Source: Monosporascus cannonballus (Eukaryota > Ascomycota > Sordariomycetes > Xylariales). From it: DNA of 64,000 bases. Shown here in pieces: positions 23,301 through 33,355 of the stretch. Positions within the stretch are counted from its first letter, which is position 1. Each line of letters starts with the position of its first letter. A program made the translations under genes and the position numbers. The notes beneath the pieces were generated by a model. The model worked only from the letters and a program-made list of their open reading frames with translations, was not told the DNA's origin and ran no database searches. The DNA lies in NCBI GenBank assembly GCA_004154925.1, contig QJNS01000707.1, positions 1-64,000 on the forward strand, in the 5' to 3' direction.

Positions 23301-23866
23301 CCCATGCTACTCTTGAGCCGATAAACATGACTGCTGCTGAAGCTGTGCTTGATATGATTCGTGCCTCGGGCCAGAGCCCCGAGCCGGTTCACTACGCGTC
23401 ACTCATCCACGCCCGTGGCTGCAACCTTCACGACATGGAAGGCGCCAAGAAGGTTTTCGACTCTGTAATGAATGACCCTGGCATTCCTCCAAATGCTTGT
23501 CTCTTCCAAGCATTGTTCGAGGCGATGGTTGCCAATCACTGTGTCGCCGATACTGAGTCGACTCTAGCGCAGATGCAACGAAGAGGAGTTGCGATGACCC
23601 CTTACATCGCAAACACCTTGATTCACGGCTGGGCTGGCGAAAAGAACATCGAAAAAGCCAAGGCGATCTACGACAGCGTCGGAGGCGACAAGCGAGAACC
23701 AAGTACGTACGAGGCGATGACTCGCGCTTTCCTCGCTGTGGAGGAACGCAATAATGCCAAGCTCGTCGTAGGCGAGATGCTTTCCCGGGGCTACCCCAGT
23801 GCTGTCGTCAATAAGGTCCTGGAGCTCCTCGGGGGTGGTAGCAGGGAGGAGGCTGTCGCCGCTTGA
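20336..23866 (+). CDS. Large mitochondrial-type pentatricopeptide repeat protein
   Basis: Single exon, 1176 aa. The N-terminus is basic and Ser/Arg-rich (SFARRRSQRAGRITS), fitting a mitochondrial presequence. Tandem 35-residue helical-hairpin repeats run from about residue 230 to the end, e.g. AMAYNALLAAAIHV, YNILVGLLSA, TYGTIVNALCRV, SFLYNALIGKLGKARRIDD and YNSMMQFFLTT. This matches fungal PPR proteins that bind mitochondrial mRNAs. The size and HGSLDAYFEALQK-type leader are compatible with the Pet309/CYA-5 group (translation of cytochrome oxidase subunit 1 mRNA), but I cannot confirm orthology from sequence alone. A spliced uORF ends exactly at its start codon. Confidence 0.88.
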   Translation: MPIYSSLYQNFIRQGLPKTLTHGYAQSLVAATHPHVLNSNNRPSFARRRSQRAGRITSLQLQSAFHNGSSAANAHHEHRHEKHGSHGSLDAYFEALQKRQSTDDVEKEWTQFQFPKPIEWKPSAASVLEAPETGTRSIADLGGLEASQDGVENAPVAVDAEVALAHIDAAIAKEIEVRGLREALEESSANPLRTPTPSLASGLQSRSLTPGPERSATPASVARSATPIDPQSRTYADHLNRLAEDGRHAEIPAVFEAMLVAGVRPIAMAYNALLAAAIHVPNEKSEVVSKALDVYADMMRRKVSPDGDTYNILVGLLSARCLEVSSSKKLLEEKRLRFGGMDEPGKFMFTSCELEYAILCEDDRLDFAIKLFDSSDSTGTANYSSETYHQIISACAEAGRVSDMLRLFEHMELNGAVPFAATFPSIIRAFAKTGNLASAVECYNEYKDLAVAHDSGKYTLNERLDQQVYAAVINAYISNDHVDGAMKFYEKIITSYGAHAGDVQDVLVSEGFVKGFAESHIYREALRWAQSLESRSRLAAMADVAAAAADFGDMQTATAAFANIPHAFQGIVAPAMALLALSVRQGDVAAASGYWQILSNPELDVDHSFIEPTAMYAVAMIGSGQVAEGLAESDLMFQRIRASEFDSRPQLAGEIDEAAELISNFMSARGISDPREAVSQASFSQQAFSASPYPSTPTVTSYEENFDPYAHNTDFKGSSVISDELEGAHGRKGPRLNDALTRFRNMRRAGRHPRYITYAKMIQAAAREGKMDLCHDILAMARTDVPLLPQYPAVRYGWSSILDAMIGACLTLGDRVLAEQYHLELLETGATPTANTFGLYITTLKDSTKTFDEASEAVKIFHRAKAEGVEPSSFLYNALIGKLGKARRIDDCLFYFAEMRALGIKPTSVTYGTIVNALCRVSDEKFAEELFDEMEAMPNYKARPAPYNSMMQFFLTTKRDKSKVLAYYERMKAKGIAPTAHTYKLLVDTHATLEPINMTAAEAVLDMIRASGQSPEPVHYASLIHARGCNLHDMEGAKKVFDSVMNDPGIPPNACLFQALFEAMVANHCVADTESTLAQMQRRGVAMTPYIANTLIHGWAGEKNIEKAKAIYDSVGGDKREPSTYEAMTRAFLAVEERNNAKLVVGEMLSRGYPSAVVNKVLELLGGGSREEAVAA

Positions 23867-24562
23867 GCGCCTCATTTGGTGGAACTTGGACTTGCATTCT
23901 GATATTATTTCTATTTTCTTTGTCCTCCATGCGATACCCCGTGTTTTATCGAAAAAGGGCCTTCGGTATAATTCAGCGGGGATTGGGCCGGAAGGAGGAT
24001 GCGTTTACATTGATATCTTTGCCACGGTTTCCGAGGTTCGGCGTTAGGTCATCGGCCTGGCAGGCGTTCCGGTTGTCAAGGGCTAACATGGAGTTACGGA
24101 GAAGGGCTGAATACGGCGCGTGTTCGGGAAGAGCAGTGGCAGGCATGCCAACGATAGACGTCTCCACTCTGCATATTTGGCAAAACACTTCCTACAGCAT
24201 CTAAGGGCCGGGGAAATCAGGTTCAGCGACGCCGCGGGCTAGGTCCGGCGATATTAATTGGATAGAATGAGGGGCCGGGTTCCTGAAATCCATGCATACA
24301 CGGGAGGTCATGTTGTTCGAATAGATGTCTCCAAGCATATGTATAGCGTAGTACGGTCCTTGATGCACTGTATGATAAGGATCAGCATGACAAACACAGT
24401 TAACGTCGCTCATGTTTCCACCTCGTGTTACTTACTCATCTACGTTGTAATACACATGCTCATCAGCTTTAAATGCTCTATGGGTATCGTTAGGAGGCTA
24501 CTGGAGTTGGTATAGTCGGCCCGCTACCCCGTACCGCCAAGAAATATCGCCAACTCCTTCGT
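23867..24562. other. Intergenic region PPR to acyltransferase remnant
   Basis: No coding sequence recognised. The missing 5' end of the acyltransferase gene may have lain here but is not readable. Confidence 0.5.
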
Positions 24563-26085
24563 ATGTTGCCTCGAATTAGTTCCTCACTTCCATTGTGGTT
24601 AGAACAGTTTTACACTGCGCTCACCAAGCTATATGAAAGCACCGGCCGAAATTTATTTGCTGTGACCGGGCACATATCGCTCGAGGTTGGCAGGGCCGGA
24701 TCTCATTCCCGCGAAGATGTCCAGCGCCGGGTCGAGGATGCGGTGAGAAAGGGGTGGGCCGCCCCGAGTTACGACCACCCGACGATAGCGTCGCTGGTCG
24801 TGCAAGATCCTGGGACAGGAAAGTTCAGCAAGATCTACGGCACAAGCTGGACCGACCCGCAACGGGACCAGTGGCTCGAGGACACGGTCAAGGTGGTGTC
24901 GACGAGTCAGACGGGCATGGAATGAGCAAACTCTGACCCCCCAGTCCCAGACCTACCGACTCTCTTTATTATAAGACCGCCTCCGTCCAGCACTGGTAGT
25001 CGAGCTGTCCGCCGAGATGTGGTGCTACGTTCCCCTCACGATATCATTGACGGCATCGGGGCGCTGTACTTGTTTAGCAACCTCCTCGACCATGTCTCCA
25101 GGGGATTTGCAGTAGGGCGACTCTCATCAACTGCCGGCCCTGGATGGCTCCGAGGCTTCAAATCTCAATCCGCCCTTCCGGATAGCTGCGGATGTGCTGC
25201 CGACGCCTATCGAAGCGCAGCAGAGAAGGCTCTCCGACAATGCGGTGCAGAAAGCTGCTGCTGCTGAGGGAGATGAATCACTAACCATCCTCGGAATCCT
25301 CTTTAAGCCTGGCGCATCCCTCCCCGGCAAGCATCAGCGTATAGCGCTTACCCTTTCGAAGGAGTAGATATCCCGGCTGTTGGCGGCCTGCAAGGCGGCT
25401 GCGACCACTGTGACATATGTATTCCACGCGGCAGCCGCCATCGCTGTTCGGGACATCCACGAGCGGCCGCCCACGACTTCGCATGTCCGGTATGTCAATT
25501 ACGTACCCAAGAACTAGTGGGCTGGTTATGTCGAGCCATACAACACTTCGAAACATGCCGCCGCCGCATATCACTCCGTTTCCGGCAAGAGTCTGACGGC
25601 GGATATGGCCTGGCCGGGAGCCGGCGACTCGGAAGCTTCTCAGGAATCGGGCCGCAAAAAAAAAAAAAAAAAGTTCCTAGACGCCGTGCAGATAATTGAA
25701 GGACCTTTATGAGGAAGTGCATAACGATAGCGACCACTACGCACTGGTCCCCTCGACATTTGCGGCCGGCAAGCCTGCGTTGCCGTCACCGCCTACAGAA
25801 ACCCCCCTTCCGTACCTCCGCCGAAGACAGCGCCACCAATCTCGATTTCAAGCATTGGCCGCATCGATCGCATTATGAAGCCCACGCGTGGGGACGCCGA
25901 GGCCTACAGTCCCTGGCTGACGGGTGACGAGCTCGACAACGGACTCGGTTTATTCTTGGGCCTTTACAAGGGGGAGGGGGGTGTTTATGCCTCAGTGCTG
26001 CTTACAACGATGCCTCGCATGACGAGGAGGAGGTCTTCGGATTTTTGAAGGGTTGCGGGGATGTCGTATTTCGTGGACTAAGTAA
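24563..26085 (+). pseudogene. HxxxDG-type acyltransferase (condensation/BAHD-like), decayed
   Basis: The frame WLEQFYTALTKLYESTGRN ends in SQTGME, then TGA at 24923, and resumes in the same frame with ANSDPPVPDLPTLFIIR and VVLRSPHDIIDGIGALYLF. The last contains the HxxxDG acyl-transfer motif. The stop is therefore a nonsense change, most simply TGG to TGA. After a frameshift near 25130 the protein continues (IEAQQRRLSDNAVQKAAAAE; RIALTLSKE, TAG, ISRLLAACKAAATTVTYVF; VNYVPKN, TAG, WAGY). Both TAG codons fit CAG to TAG. A 17-A run at 25656 precedes FLDAVQII and another stop. Such enzymes esterify or amidate secondary metabolites or alcohols. Start and end are approximate. Confidence 0.78.
25656..25672. 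repeat. A17 homopolymer inside the acyltransferase pseudogene
   Basis: Seventeen consecutive A, reading as a poly-lysine run in the ancestral frame. Confidence 0.95.
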
Positions 26086-26666
26086 AGTATTACGTATTAA
26101 CAAGGCACAATACCCGTCCAGCAAGCGTCAGAAGTGTTTTTTTTTTTTTTTTACAAGGGGATACGAATAACTACATAAACATGCATATAAGGAGAGCTAT
26201 ACCATGAAGGCGAGGATGAGACTATATCTGAGCGATCACTCGAGCCTGCTTTTTCGTATGGCCAAAACAAGGCTGCAAGGCAGAAGACTCGGCAACGTTA
26301 ATTGAGTTGGAAAAGGGGAGCTGAACCAAGGGCAATACGTAAACCTGGAAAGAGGGTCTCTGTATTAATAGCACTCAGAGAACATGAAACGAAGACACGA
26401 CAAGCGGATACCGTGAAAACGTTTGCATTGAGCAAAGGATGCGAACTAGATGGACGATGCTCGGAGAAGAAACTGGCTCCAGGGAGGCCAAAGGGGCCAA
26501 AATCTCACAGTTATATTAAAACAAGGAGCTTGCGTGCACACTAGATGAAGACAAATCGAGAGTCTTCTTTTAGATAGCCATAATGGATCCTCCAACCATA
26601 TATAAGACGGTAAGTCCACATCGCGCCGCCCTCGTAATTCCCGAAATAAGTATGGTCCCCAAACAA
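26086..26666. other. Intergenic region with T16 tract, upstream of dbp7 3' end
   Basis: No gene seen. A run of 16 T lies at 26137-26152. The last part is the 3' flank of DBP7. Confidence 0.55.
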
Positions 26667-29003
26667 TCAGCCAATATTAAACTCCCCAGACGCGTCCATG
26701 ACAGCCTTCATCTTCATCCTCATCCTCCTGGCCGCATCCTCATCGGCAGCACCCTTAGGCACGTCATCGTCACTATCCGCACCGCCCTTGGTCCCAGTAG
26801 CAGTAGCGCCGTTCTCGCCCTTCTTTTCGCCGCCTGTGGCTTTGGTCTTAGCCGCCGCTGTCCTCCTTGACGGACCCCCGCCGATGCCGCCGGGCGCTTC
26901 GCGCAGACCGAAACTCTTGGCTGCGTGGCCGAGGTGCAACTGCGTGATGTCGAAGTAGACGCGTTCCTCGCGGACGTGGGTGGCGTACGCGCGGATGTGC
27001 GAGCGGAAGGCCTTGCGGGCGGCGTCGAGCAGCTTCGCGTCGCCGTCCTGCTTCTCTGACGCCAGGAGCCGCTGCTCGAGGTGCAGCTGCAAGGCCTCGG
27101 CGCGGGAGTTGGGTGACTGCTTCTCCGTGGTAAGGGCGGGCGCCTCGGAAGAGGACGGATCCGGTTTTGGAAGGATGATCGGCGTTACGAAACCCTTCTG
27201 GATGGTTGGGCCATACGGCTGGGTAGCCGCCGGCGTGCTGGTTTTGAGGAAGCCGATGTAGCCTTCCTCGCAGCCGGGCTGTAGGAACAGGGTTGCCTTG
27301 CCGGATCGCCCCGCTCGGGCGGTTCGTCCTACCCGGTGCACGTGGTCGGCAACGCTGAACGCCGGGTCATACTCAACGACGAGGTCGACAGCCGGAACGT
27401 CGAGACCGCGAGAGGCTATGTCGGTGGTGATAAGAACAGAAGGGTCTTTGGAGCTGTGGAAAGAGGCGAGCGTGGCAGTGCGGACAGGTTGCCGGAGAGA
27501 GCCGTGGAGTTTGAGCAGACGTATGGTCGGGTTCGCGGGTGATGTGACGTAGGCGGCACTGGAGACGGTATTCGCAGTCAGGGACTTGTCGTCCGAAGTA
27601 GCTCGAGGACTGTCCCGGAGAAGATCAAAATGAAAATCGACCGAGTCCGCACAAGATATGAAGATTATAGCCTTCATGACCGATCCCCTGCGAGCAAAGG
27701 AGGATTTAAGCAGGGCTATCAACGTGACAAGCCGCAGTTTGGCTGGGACGATGAGGAAGGTCTGCTTAAGTTGGGATGGCGCCGAGAAAACTGCGTCTTT
27801 CGCATCGGTTACACCATCCACGTCGTTTTCCGTCTCGGAAGCTGTGATGTGAATGGCGTCTTGGAGACTGATCTCTCCCAGTTTTTGGACGTTCATCTTC
27901 ATAGTGGCTGAACAGAGGACGGTAACACGTCGTTGAGGCAAAGCGTCAAGCCTTACGCCATCCTTGCTCTCGGCCTTCAATGCCTCCTTGCGGATTTTGC
28001 CCACGATGCTCCGCAACTCCTCCTCGAAGCCCATTTCCATAAGTCTGTCACCCTCGTCAAGGACTAGCCACCTCACCGTGCCCACGTCAAGGACCTTCGT
28101 GTTATCCAGATGATCGGCAAGGCGACCGGGCGTAGCGATCAAGATGTTGACGCCTTTTCTCAGCCGTGCTTTCTCCGACTTCTTACTCTCGCCTCCTATG
28201 ACAGTCGTGCTGACGATCCAGGGGGCGCAGCGCAATAACTTCTCTAAGACGTTGGCAATCTGCTTGCACAGCTCTCTCGTTGGGGCCAGAACAACAGCGA
28301 GCAAGCCGGAATCACGATGAATCTGCGTTCCAGTACTTGCCCCATCTTCGTCTAGACTTAACGCCATGATGCGCTGGACTATCGGCAGCAGATAGGCTAA
28401 GGTCTTGCCGGAGCCGGTCTCGGCCTGTAGGAAAGCATCGCTATCCTCCTTGATCAACTGGGGTATCGTGTTCTTCTGGATAGACGTGGGCGCTTTCATC
28501 TCCAGCTTGGAGGACAGATGCTGAGCAATGCGGCGCGAGAGACCAAGAGCATGAAAGTTGGCGGCCTCTTCCGACAGCGGCGCATTGGAAGGCTTCGCGG
28601 GTTCGGACTCTTCTACGGGATCGTCGAACACAGTCCTCGGAGTGGGATTGGATGTGAACAGCCGCGAGGTTATTCCGCCAGGATTTGATCCCGTGCCACT
28701 GGTCCCTAGACGCAGTTTTCCAGCGTTACCTGCATCGTATCTTGTCGCACGTTGGCCGTTCTGACCAGCTGTCTCGGTTCTTTGGCGTTTCGCCGGACGG
28801 TCACCGTCACCGAAGGCGTCCGTCTCTCGTCGATGGTCGGATAGCGGGGTGTTGTTGCTCCCGCTGGACGGGCCTTGAAGTCCTTTCTTTGCGGCGCGTT
28901 GGGCCCTGACCCGATCCCGCCAGTGACCGCCAGTAAATTTAACCTGCTTCTTTACGGGGGCATCGCCGATGTCGAAATTGAGGAGCATGCCACTTTCGGC
29001 CAT
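26667..29003 (-). CDS. dbp7: ATP-dependent RNA helicase Dbp7 (DEAD-box)
   Basis: Single exon, 778 aa from the ATG at 29003 (MAESGMLLNFDIGD). The frame is open for 60 more codons upstream, but the family begins at this Met. Helicase motifs in order: Q-motif region (PTSIQKNTIPQLI), I AETGSGKT, Ia PTRELCKQ, Ib TPGRLADHLD, II DEGD (the variant of DEAD kept by Dbp7 orthologues), III SAT, V TDIASRGLDVP and VI HRVGRTARAGR. The C-terminal extension contains the DUF4217-like region (LQLHLEQRLLA) and a charged tail. Dbp7 acts in the nucleolus on pre-60S particles and is needed for 25S rRNA maturation. Confidence 0.93.
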   Translation of the reverse strand: MAESGMLLNFDIGDAPVKKQVKFTGGHWRDRVRAQRAAKKGLQGPSSGSNNTPLSDHRRETDAFGDGDRPAKRQRTETAGQNGQRATRYDAGNAGKLRLGTSGTGSNPGGITSRLFTSNPTPRTVFDDPVEESEPAKPSNAPLSEEAANFHALGLSRRIAQHLSSKLEMKAPTSIQKNTIPQLIKEDSDAFLQAETGSGKTLAYLLPIVQRIMALSLDEDGASTGTQIHRDSGLLAVVLAPTRELCKQIANVLEKLLRCAPWIVSTTVIGGESKKSEKARLRKGVNILIATPGRLADHLDNTKVLDVGTVRWLVLDEGDRLMEMGFEEELRSIVGKIRKEALKAESKDGVRLDALPQRRVTVLCSATMKMNVQKLGEISLQDAIHITASETENDVDGVTDAKDAVFSAPSQLKQTFLIVPAKLRLVTLIALLKSSFARRGSVMKAIIFISCADSVDFHFDLLRDSPRATSDDKSLTANTVSSAAYVTSPANPTIRLLKLHGSLRQPVRTATLASFHSSKDPSVLITTDIASRGLDVPAVDLVVEYDPAFSVADHVHRVGRTARAGRSGKATLFLQPGCEEGYIGFLKTSTPAATQPYGPTIQKGFVTPIILPKPDPSSSEAPALTTEKQSPNSRAEALQLHLEQRLLASEKQDGDAKLLDAARKAFRSHIRAYATHVREERVYFDITQLHLGHAAKSFGLREAPGGIGGGPSRRTAAAKTKATGGEKKGENGATATGTKGGADSDDDVPKGAADEDAARRMRMKMKAVMDASGEFNIG

Positions 29004-29457
29004 GGCTGCGGATTTTCGTGTGTGCTTAATGTAGTTGAAGGAGGAGGGGACTGGAAACCGGCAGAATTCCTGGACTTTTTGGCGGTCAGTAACCAAGTAC
29101 AGCCCCACGTAAACCCAGTAAACACTAAGTAAGGTAATGATTGGCTTGGCACTTAACCCCGCTAAGATAGCCCTTGGAACCATGGGAGAGCTCTAGGCAT
29201 TTTAGTGCTTGGCCTGCTGAGCTGCTGGAGTGGAGACCAGTCGAGGTCTCGGAGCCGACGGGAGCTTTACATAACTTCAATGCCCAGCGTTCTATAGATG
29301 TGCCCTTACATAGTAAAGGGGCATTCACATACATACAGGGGGTTTATCTTTTCTTAAGAGAACCCGTCCTCAACGTCGATCCCATCGCATGCTCATGAAT
29401 ACCGGATATCTAGCATTATATCATTTAAATGTCACCCATCAGCTCATCCATCATCTT
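29004..29457. other. Short intergenic region dbp7 to trs85 3' end
   Basis: 454 bp between the 5' end of DBP7 and the stop codon of TRS85, transcribed in the same direction. Nothing else is recognised. Confidence 0.6.
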
Positions 29458-31785
29458 CTACCCAAAATCGTCTTTCGCCCCGCCGGGATCCCGCTCCTCC
29501 TCTTCCGGAGCAGATGACCTTAACGGCGCCGTCTCTAAACCCGTCGCAGTGGCCCCGGACCTACCCAACACACTGGTTCTCTTCGCCCCGGGATCAAACG
29601 CCTCGCTTTCCTCGTCGACTACCTCGCTGTAGACTGTGCTTCCGGGTCCGTAGTCCGGCTCGTCCGCCTCCAGGTGCTGGTTCAGCTGCTGTCCGATGCC
29701 TAGCATGAACGCGCTAGCTAACTCGAACTTATCGATGCCGTGCTCCGTCGGGAGTTCCGCATACATGTTGCGTGCTTCGTTGAGGCATCTCTGGGATTGT
29801 ATGAACTTGGACTGTGCAACCCAAGCTTCTGCCCCTAATACGCACCATAGCGCTGACTTGCGCCGTCTGCCGCCCCAGAACCGGGTTCCCCTGCCCTGTT
29901 TAGACGCGTAACAGACAGCCAACCTCTCCTTGATGAGTCCATCGCCAACGGGCCCCAGGATTCTGCTTTCTAATAACCGGATACCCCACTTCGCCGCATC
30001 ATCGATGCTAGAACCCCCACGCAGCCGTAGAAGCTCAAGGGCTAGCACTAGACACCTTGTTGCACCGTAGGGTGCGCTGCACCGTGTTAGATATGAGTAA
30101 ACGGCAGATTCGAGCATGGCGTCTATGGTCTCTGCTCTCGTCTTGGCCGAGATGTTTTGTGGCGTGATAAGCAGGCTAATGGCGGCCATCTCATTCGCGG
30201 CAGCATGGTATTTCCATGCCTTGTCGTTGTTAAAGTCGCCTCTCAGAAGATCATAAGTCGAGTAGGCCAGTTTCCAATCTCGGAGCATGAAAGCGTAGTC
30301 GGCGAGCTTCCGCATGATAGCCTCTGGGGTGTCTGCCCGATAGAAGCCCAGTGGCTCGTAATTACTACCAGAGCTTGGGCCTGACAGCGATGACCTCGAG
30401 CTGCTGCCGAATCCCCATCGTTTCGTGAGGCCAAGAAAACGCCCAGCAACACCTCTCCGCCTCGATGCCACCTGATCATTCCACACCGATACATGCCGCT
30501 CCATCGTGGGCACAATTGACTGCATTACCATCTCCCGGATAAAGGTACGTATGGCTGTAGCATCCGACTCGAATATGTACTTAGAGGGGGCTTCGAAGTC
30601 CTCTTCGTCCTCGCTCCTTTTTATATCGGCAACTTCTTCAGAGGCAGCCATCCACTCGCTACGCGGCAACGGTACACTGTCATCATCGGTTGCGACGCTC
30701 TGGGTGCCCCTGATACGCAGTAGGTGGCAATGCAATCCGAGATTCCGCTTCATCTGCTCGAAAAGCGACATCGATCTCGTGATGTCATCTTTTTCCTCAT
30801 CATGGATTAGTGCGTAGTACCTCAAATACTCGCCATCCACCCAGTTCGGTAAACGCTTGTCCCCAGTACTTGAATCATTATAAAGCCGCCTCAGGGTGTC
30901 GATCGGAGCTTGACAGCGAGAACTTATGGCAATGACACATGCAACCGGGTGTGCGAACGTTTCATGTGCTGCCAAAGGTAAACCGGAGAGTATCCTTCGT
31001 AGATATAAGGCATAATATGGTGACGGCACTTCAATATCGAGCTTGTGGTTCGCAGGGCTATGGGGGGCCCCAAAAAACGAGTCCTCTGCGTACCTAAGGT
31101 GGCGCTCCACGACTGCTTCCACATCGGCAAGGTTGCCACCACGTTTCGAATCCCATCGCGCCGGAGCGCTCTGCCTCTCCGGAACACGGTTGAACCTCTG
31201 TGGATCGGCATTCCTAAGGCCGCCTGTTATGGGCTCAGGATGCTCAATATCCTCACCAAAGCGCACGAAGTGTATTGAGTAATCCTCGTATGTGCGACTC
31301 GAGCCGTTACTATCTCGTATAACGACCTTACCTTGCACTCGCTCGCCAAAGGGTCGAAGCAACTCCCATAGCCCACGCTCAAATCCCTTCTCTCTCATCA
31401 GAATGTCGGTATCCTCGGATGTATAGACGGCGACGTGTGGTGCAAATGCTTTCAATATGAGGTTTAGGGGGTCCCCAGGGCTATGTCCAGCGCCTTGGGT
31501 GAGAGCCAGAGCGTTATTTGTAGGCGCGCCAAAGACGGATGACATCCGCACTGAGGAGGGTCGGCCGATGGGGGATTGAGGGCGCGAGCCAGGAGGTGAT
31601 AAAGTCGAGGCATAGAGGGAGGCGGAAGAGGGACGGGATCGTCGATATGGCAGGCTAATTTCGGAATGGGAGAGAGGCAGCCCTTCGCTGATGGATTGCC
31701 GCATTTTCTGTACCTTTATGGAGGAGGCCGCCATGGGAGGTGACGATATTTGCTCGGTAGGCGTTCCATTGTCAAAGGACTGCAT
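29458..31785 (-). CDS. trs85: TRAPP complex subunit Trs85/TRAPPC8
   Basis: Single exon, 775 aa. After a Ser/Pro-rich N-terminal tail (to about residue 95) comes the Trs85 domain, beginning with PLNLILKAFAPHVAVYTSED. It continues with ELLRPFGERVQGKVVIRDSN, SIHFVRFGEDI and FAHPVACVIAISSRCQAPID, and a second half of helical repeats (MRKLADYAFMLRDWKLAYST; YDLLRGDFNNDKAWKYHAAA). Trs85 defines TRAPPIII, the Ypt1/Rab1 exchange complex acting in autophagy and ER-Golgi traffic. The start could also be the internal Met of MAASSIKVQ, 17 codons downstream. Confidence 0.9.
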   Translation of the reverse strand: MQSFDNGTPTEQISSPPMAASSIKVQKMRQSISEGLPLSHSEISLPYRRSRPSSASLYASTLSPPGSRPQSPIGRPSSVRMSSVFGAPTNNALALTQGAGHSPGDPLNLILKAFAPHVAVYTSEDTDILMREKGFERGLWELLRPFGERVQGKVVIRDSNGSSRTYEDYSIHFVRFGEDIEHPEPITGGLRNADPQRFNRVPERQSAPARWDSKRGGNLADVEAVVERHLRYAEDSFFGAPHSPANHKLDIEVPSPYYALYLRRILSGLPLAAHETFAHPVACVIAISSRCQAPIDTLRRLYNDSSTGDKRLPNWVDGEYLRYYALIHDEEKDDITRSMSLFEQMKRNLGLHCHLLRIRGTQSVATDDDSVPLPRSEWMAASEEVADIKRSEDEEDFEAPSKYIFESDATAIRTFIREMVMQSIVPTMERHVSVWNDQVASRRRGVAGRFLGLTKRWGFGSSSRSSLSGPSSGSNYEPLGFYRADTPEAIMRKLADYAFMLRDWKLAYSTYDLLRGDFNNDKAWKYHAAANEMAAISLLITPQNISAKTRAETIDAMLESAVYSYLTRCSAPYGATRCLVLALELLRLRGGSSIDDAAKWGIRLLESRILGPVGDGLIKERLAVCYASKQGRGTRFWGGRRRKSALWCVLGAEAWVAQSKFIQSQRCLNEARNMYAELPTEHGIDKFELASAFMLGIGQQLNQHLEADEPDYGPGSTVYSEVVDEESEAFDPGAKRTSVLGRSGATATGLETAPLRSSAPEEEERDPGGAKDDFG

Positions 31786-33355
31786 ATGTCACAATCAAGC
31801 CGGGAATATCGGTCGCAAATGCGCACAATCTGCAGCTAAGTAAGGTAATTCAGCGCCTGCGGGAGGACAGGGTCCTTCAGTGTTTTCTCGATGTTTTCGC
31901 TTTTCCTTTTGGCGAACTTGCTCCTTGGCCAAGTAGTGTCCGTTCAATGCCTCCCGAGACCTGCAATCAAGATGACCAGGAGAAAAACAAAGGAGAGGCT
32001 TTCCTGCTGTGTGTACGAAATAATAATTGACGTTCAAAAATTTGCCTGGAAACTAAACATGCAATGGCGGACTCCTACAAACTGCGTTTGAGTGAGGTCA
32101 GCATATGCGTCTCTAAGGGCTTTAATTGTTTGAGTACAGCATTGATTACATCAAAGGCTTACATAAGTTTCGAAACGATACATTATACCCACTCATAATA
32201 AGGTTAAAGTAGTTCGGTTGCAGAAGTAGGCTGAATGTATCGATGGTCCGTCCGCATTATGCCTGCAAATATCATAGTTGTTACATTTTTAATAAAAGAA
32301 TATACCCAGACCGTTGATAAATAATTAAAAGCAGACCTGGAGCAATGCTCTGCTTTAACAAGTTTAATATGAAAAGTTTTATTCAGATGCGGTTTCTGTT
32401 ACAAAGAGTTTAATATGTACCCAAGTATATCCCCCATATAACAAAGGACTTGCATTCTCTTATAAGAGATGAGCTGCGTAGGGAGGCAGGGACGCAGGTC
32501 AGCTACATAACGTTAGTAAGGTGCTATAGGAGAGTCCTACTTTACGTATTTTCGTACGAGATATGGAAATGGCTCATCATCTTGTTCGCAGGTTAAATAC
32601 CAATGATAAAGATCGCATGGCGTGCAGTTGTTATACGGCCTATTTGAATTCAGAGGCTGTGATTTCCTCGATCTGATGGCCTTGGCTAGGTTAATGATAT
32701 TTTGTACGGCCTCTAGGCTCTAGTGAATAAACGTTACTATGTGAGCGTAGAAGGCCACAGAAGATCCCAACTGTCACAAGATGTCGTATCTTGATATATG
32801 CCATGGCTCCTAGAAGCACTTGCTGGAATGACAGTGACTGTTAGAGGCAGGTAGCGCTAAGTTCGAACCCCGATGATCCAAGAATGTAGCCATCCGCAGG
32901 TGCCCTCACCAACTACCATGCGTATGCAAACGCAGTAATATAAACGCCCTAGGGCCACCCTGCTAAGTCTTAGGGCGATGTGAAGGTTGTGGTGTATGCG
33001 GGTCCGCATGACGGGATCCAAGATACACCTTGGCGTTATTCAAGTTGCGCAACTCTCACGGCGGTCTCATCACATGTTGCCTGCAACAGACTAACCGAGT
33101 GTACCTGAATGGCATTTCGAACTATTTCCATCATGTCTATTACCTCGCCCGGAGCCTCAAACGCCATCTCATCTCATACTGGTGGCCACTGCAATGAACA
33201 AGCGTATAACTCCATTACATTGAACCACGCTCTATATTGTAAACTAGGTCCACGACAGAGTGGAATATTACGTCTCAAACGATCGCAGTGAAATAAATAA
33301 CCCCACACAACTGAGCGACAAGCACATGGTTACCTCCGTCGGGACCCGCGCTCGC
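31786..33355. other. 1.57-kb intergenic region trs85 to aspartate aminotransferase
   Basis: Promoter of TRS85 and 3' flank of the aminotransferase. A moderately AT-rich stretch lies at 32280-32460. No gene, TIR or tRNA could be supported. Confidence 0.5.

Noticed and set aside
28952..29183. Upstream extension of Dbp7 by 60 codons
   Set aside because: The frame is open by chance. The family starts at MAESGMLLNFDI, and the extension looks like translated leader.
32805..32885. Possible tRNA 3' half (AAGTTCGAACCCC)
   Set aside because: The flanking bases do not form a T-stem, and no D-arm or anticodon arm can be drawn upstream.
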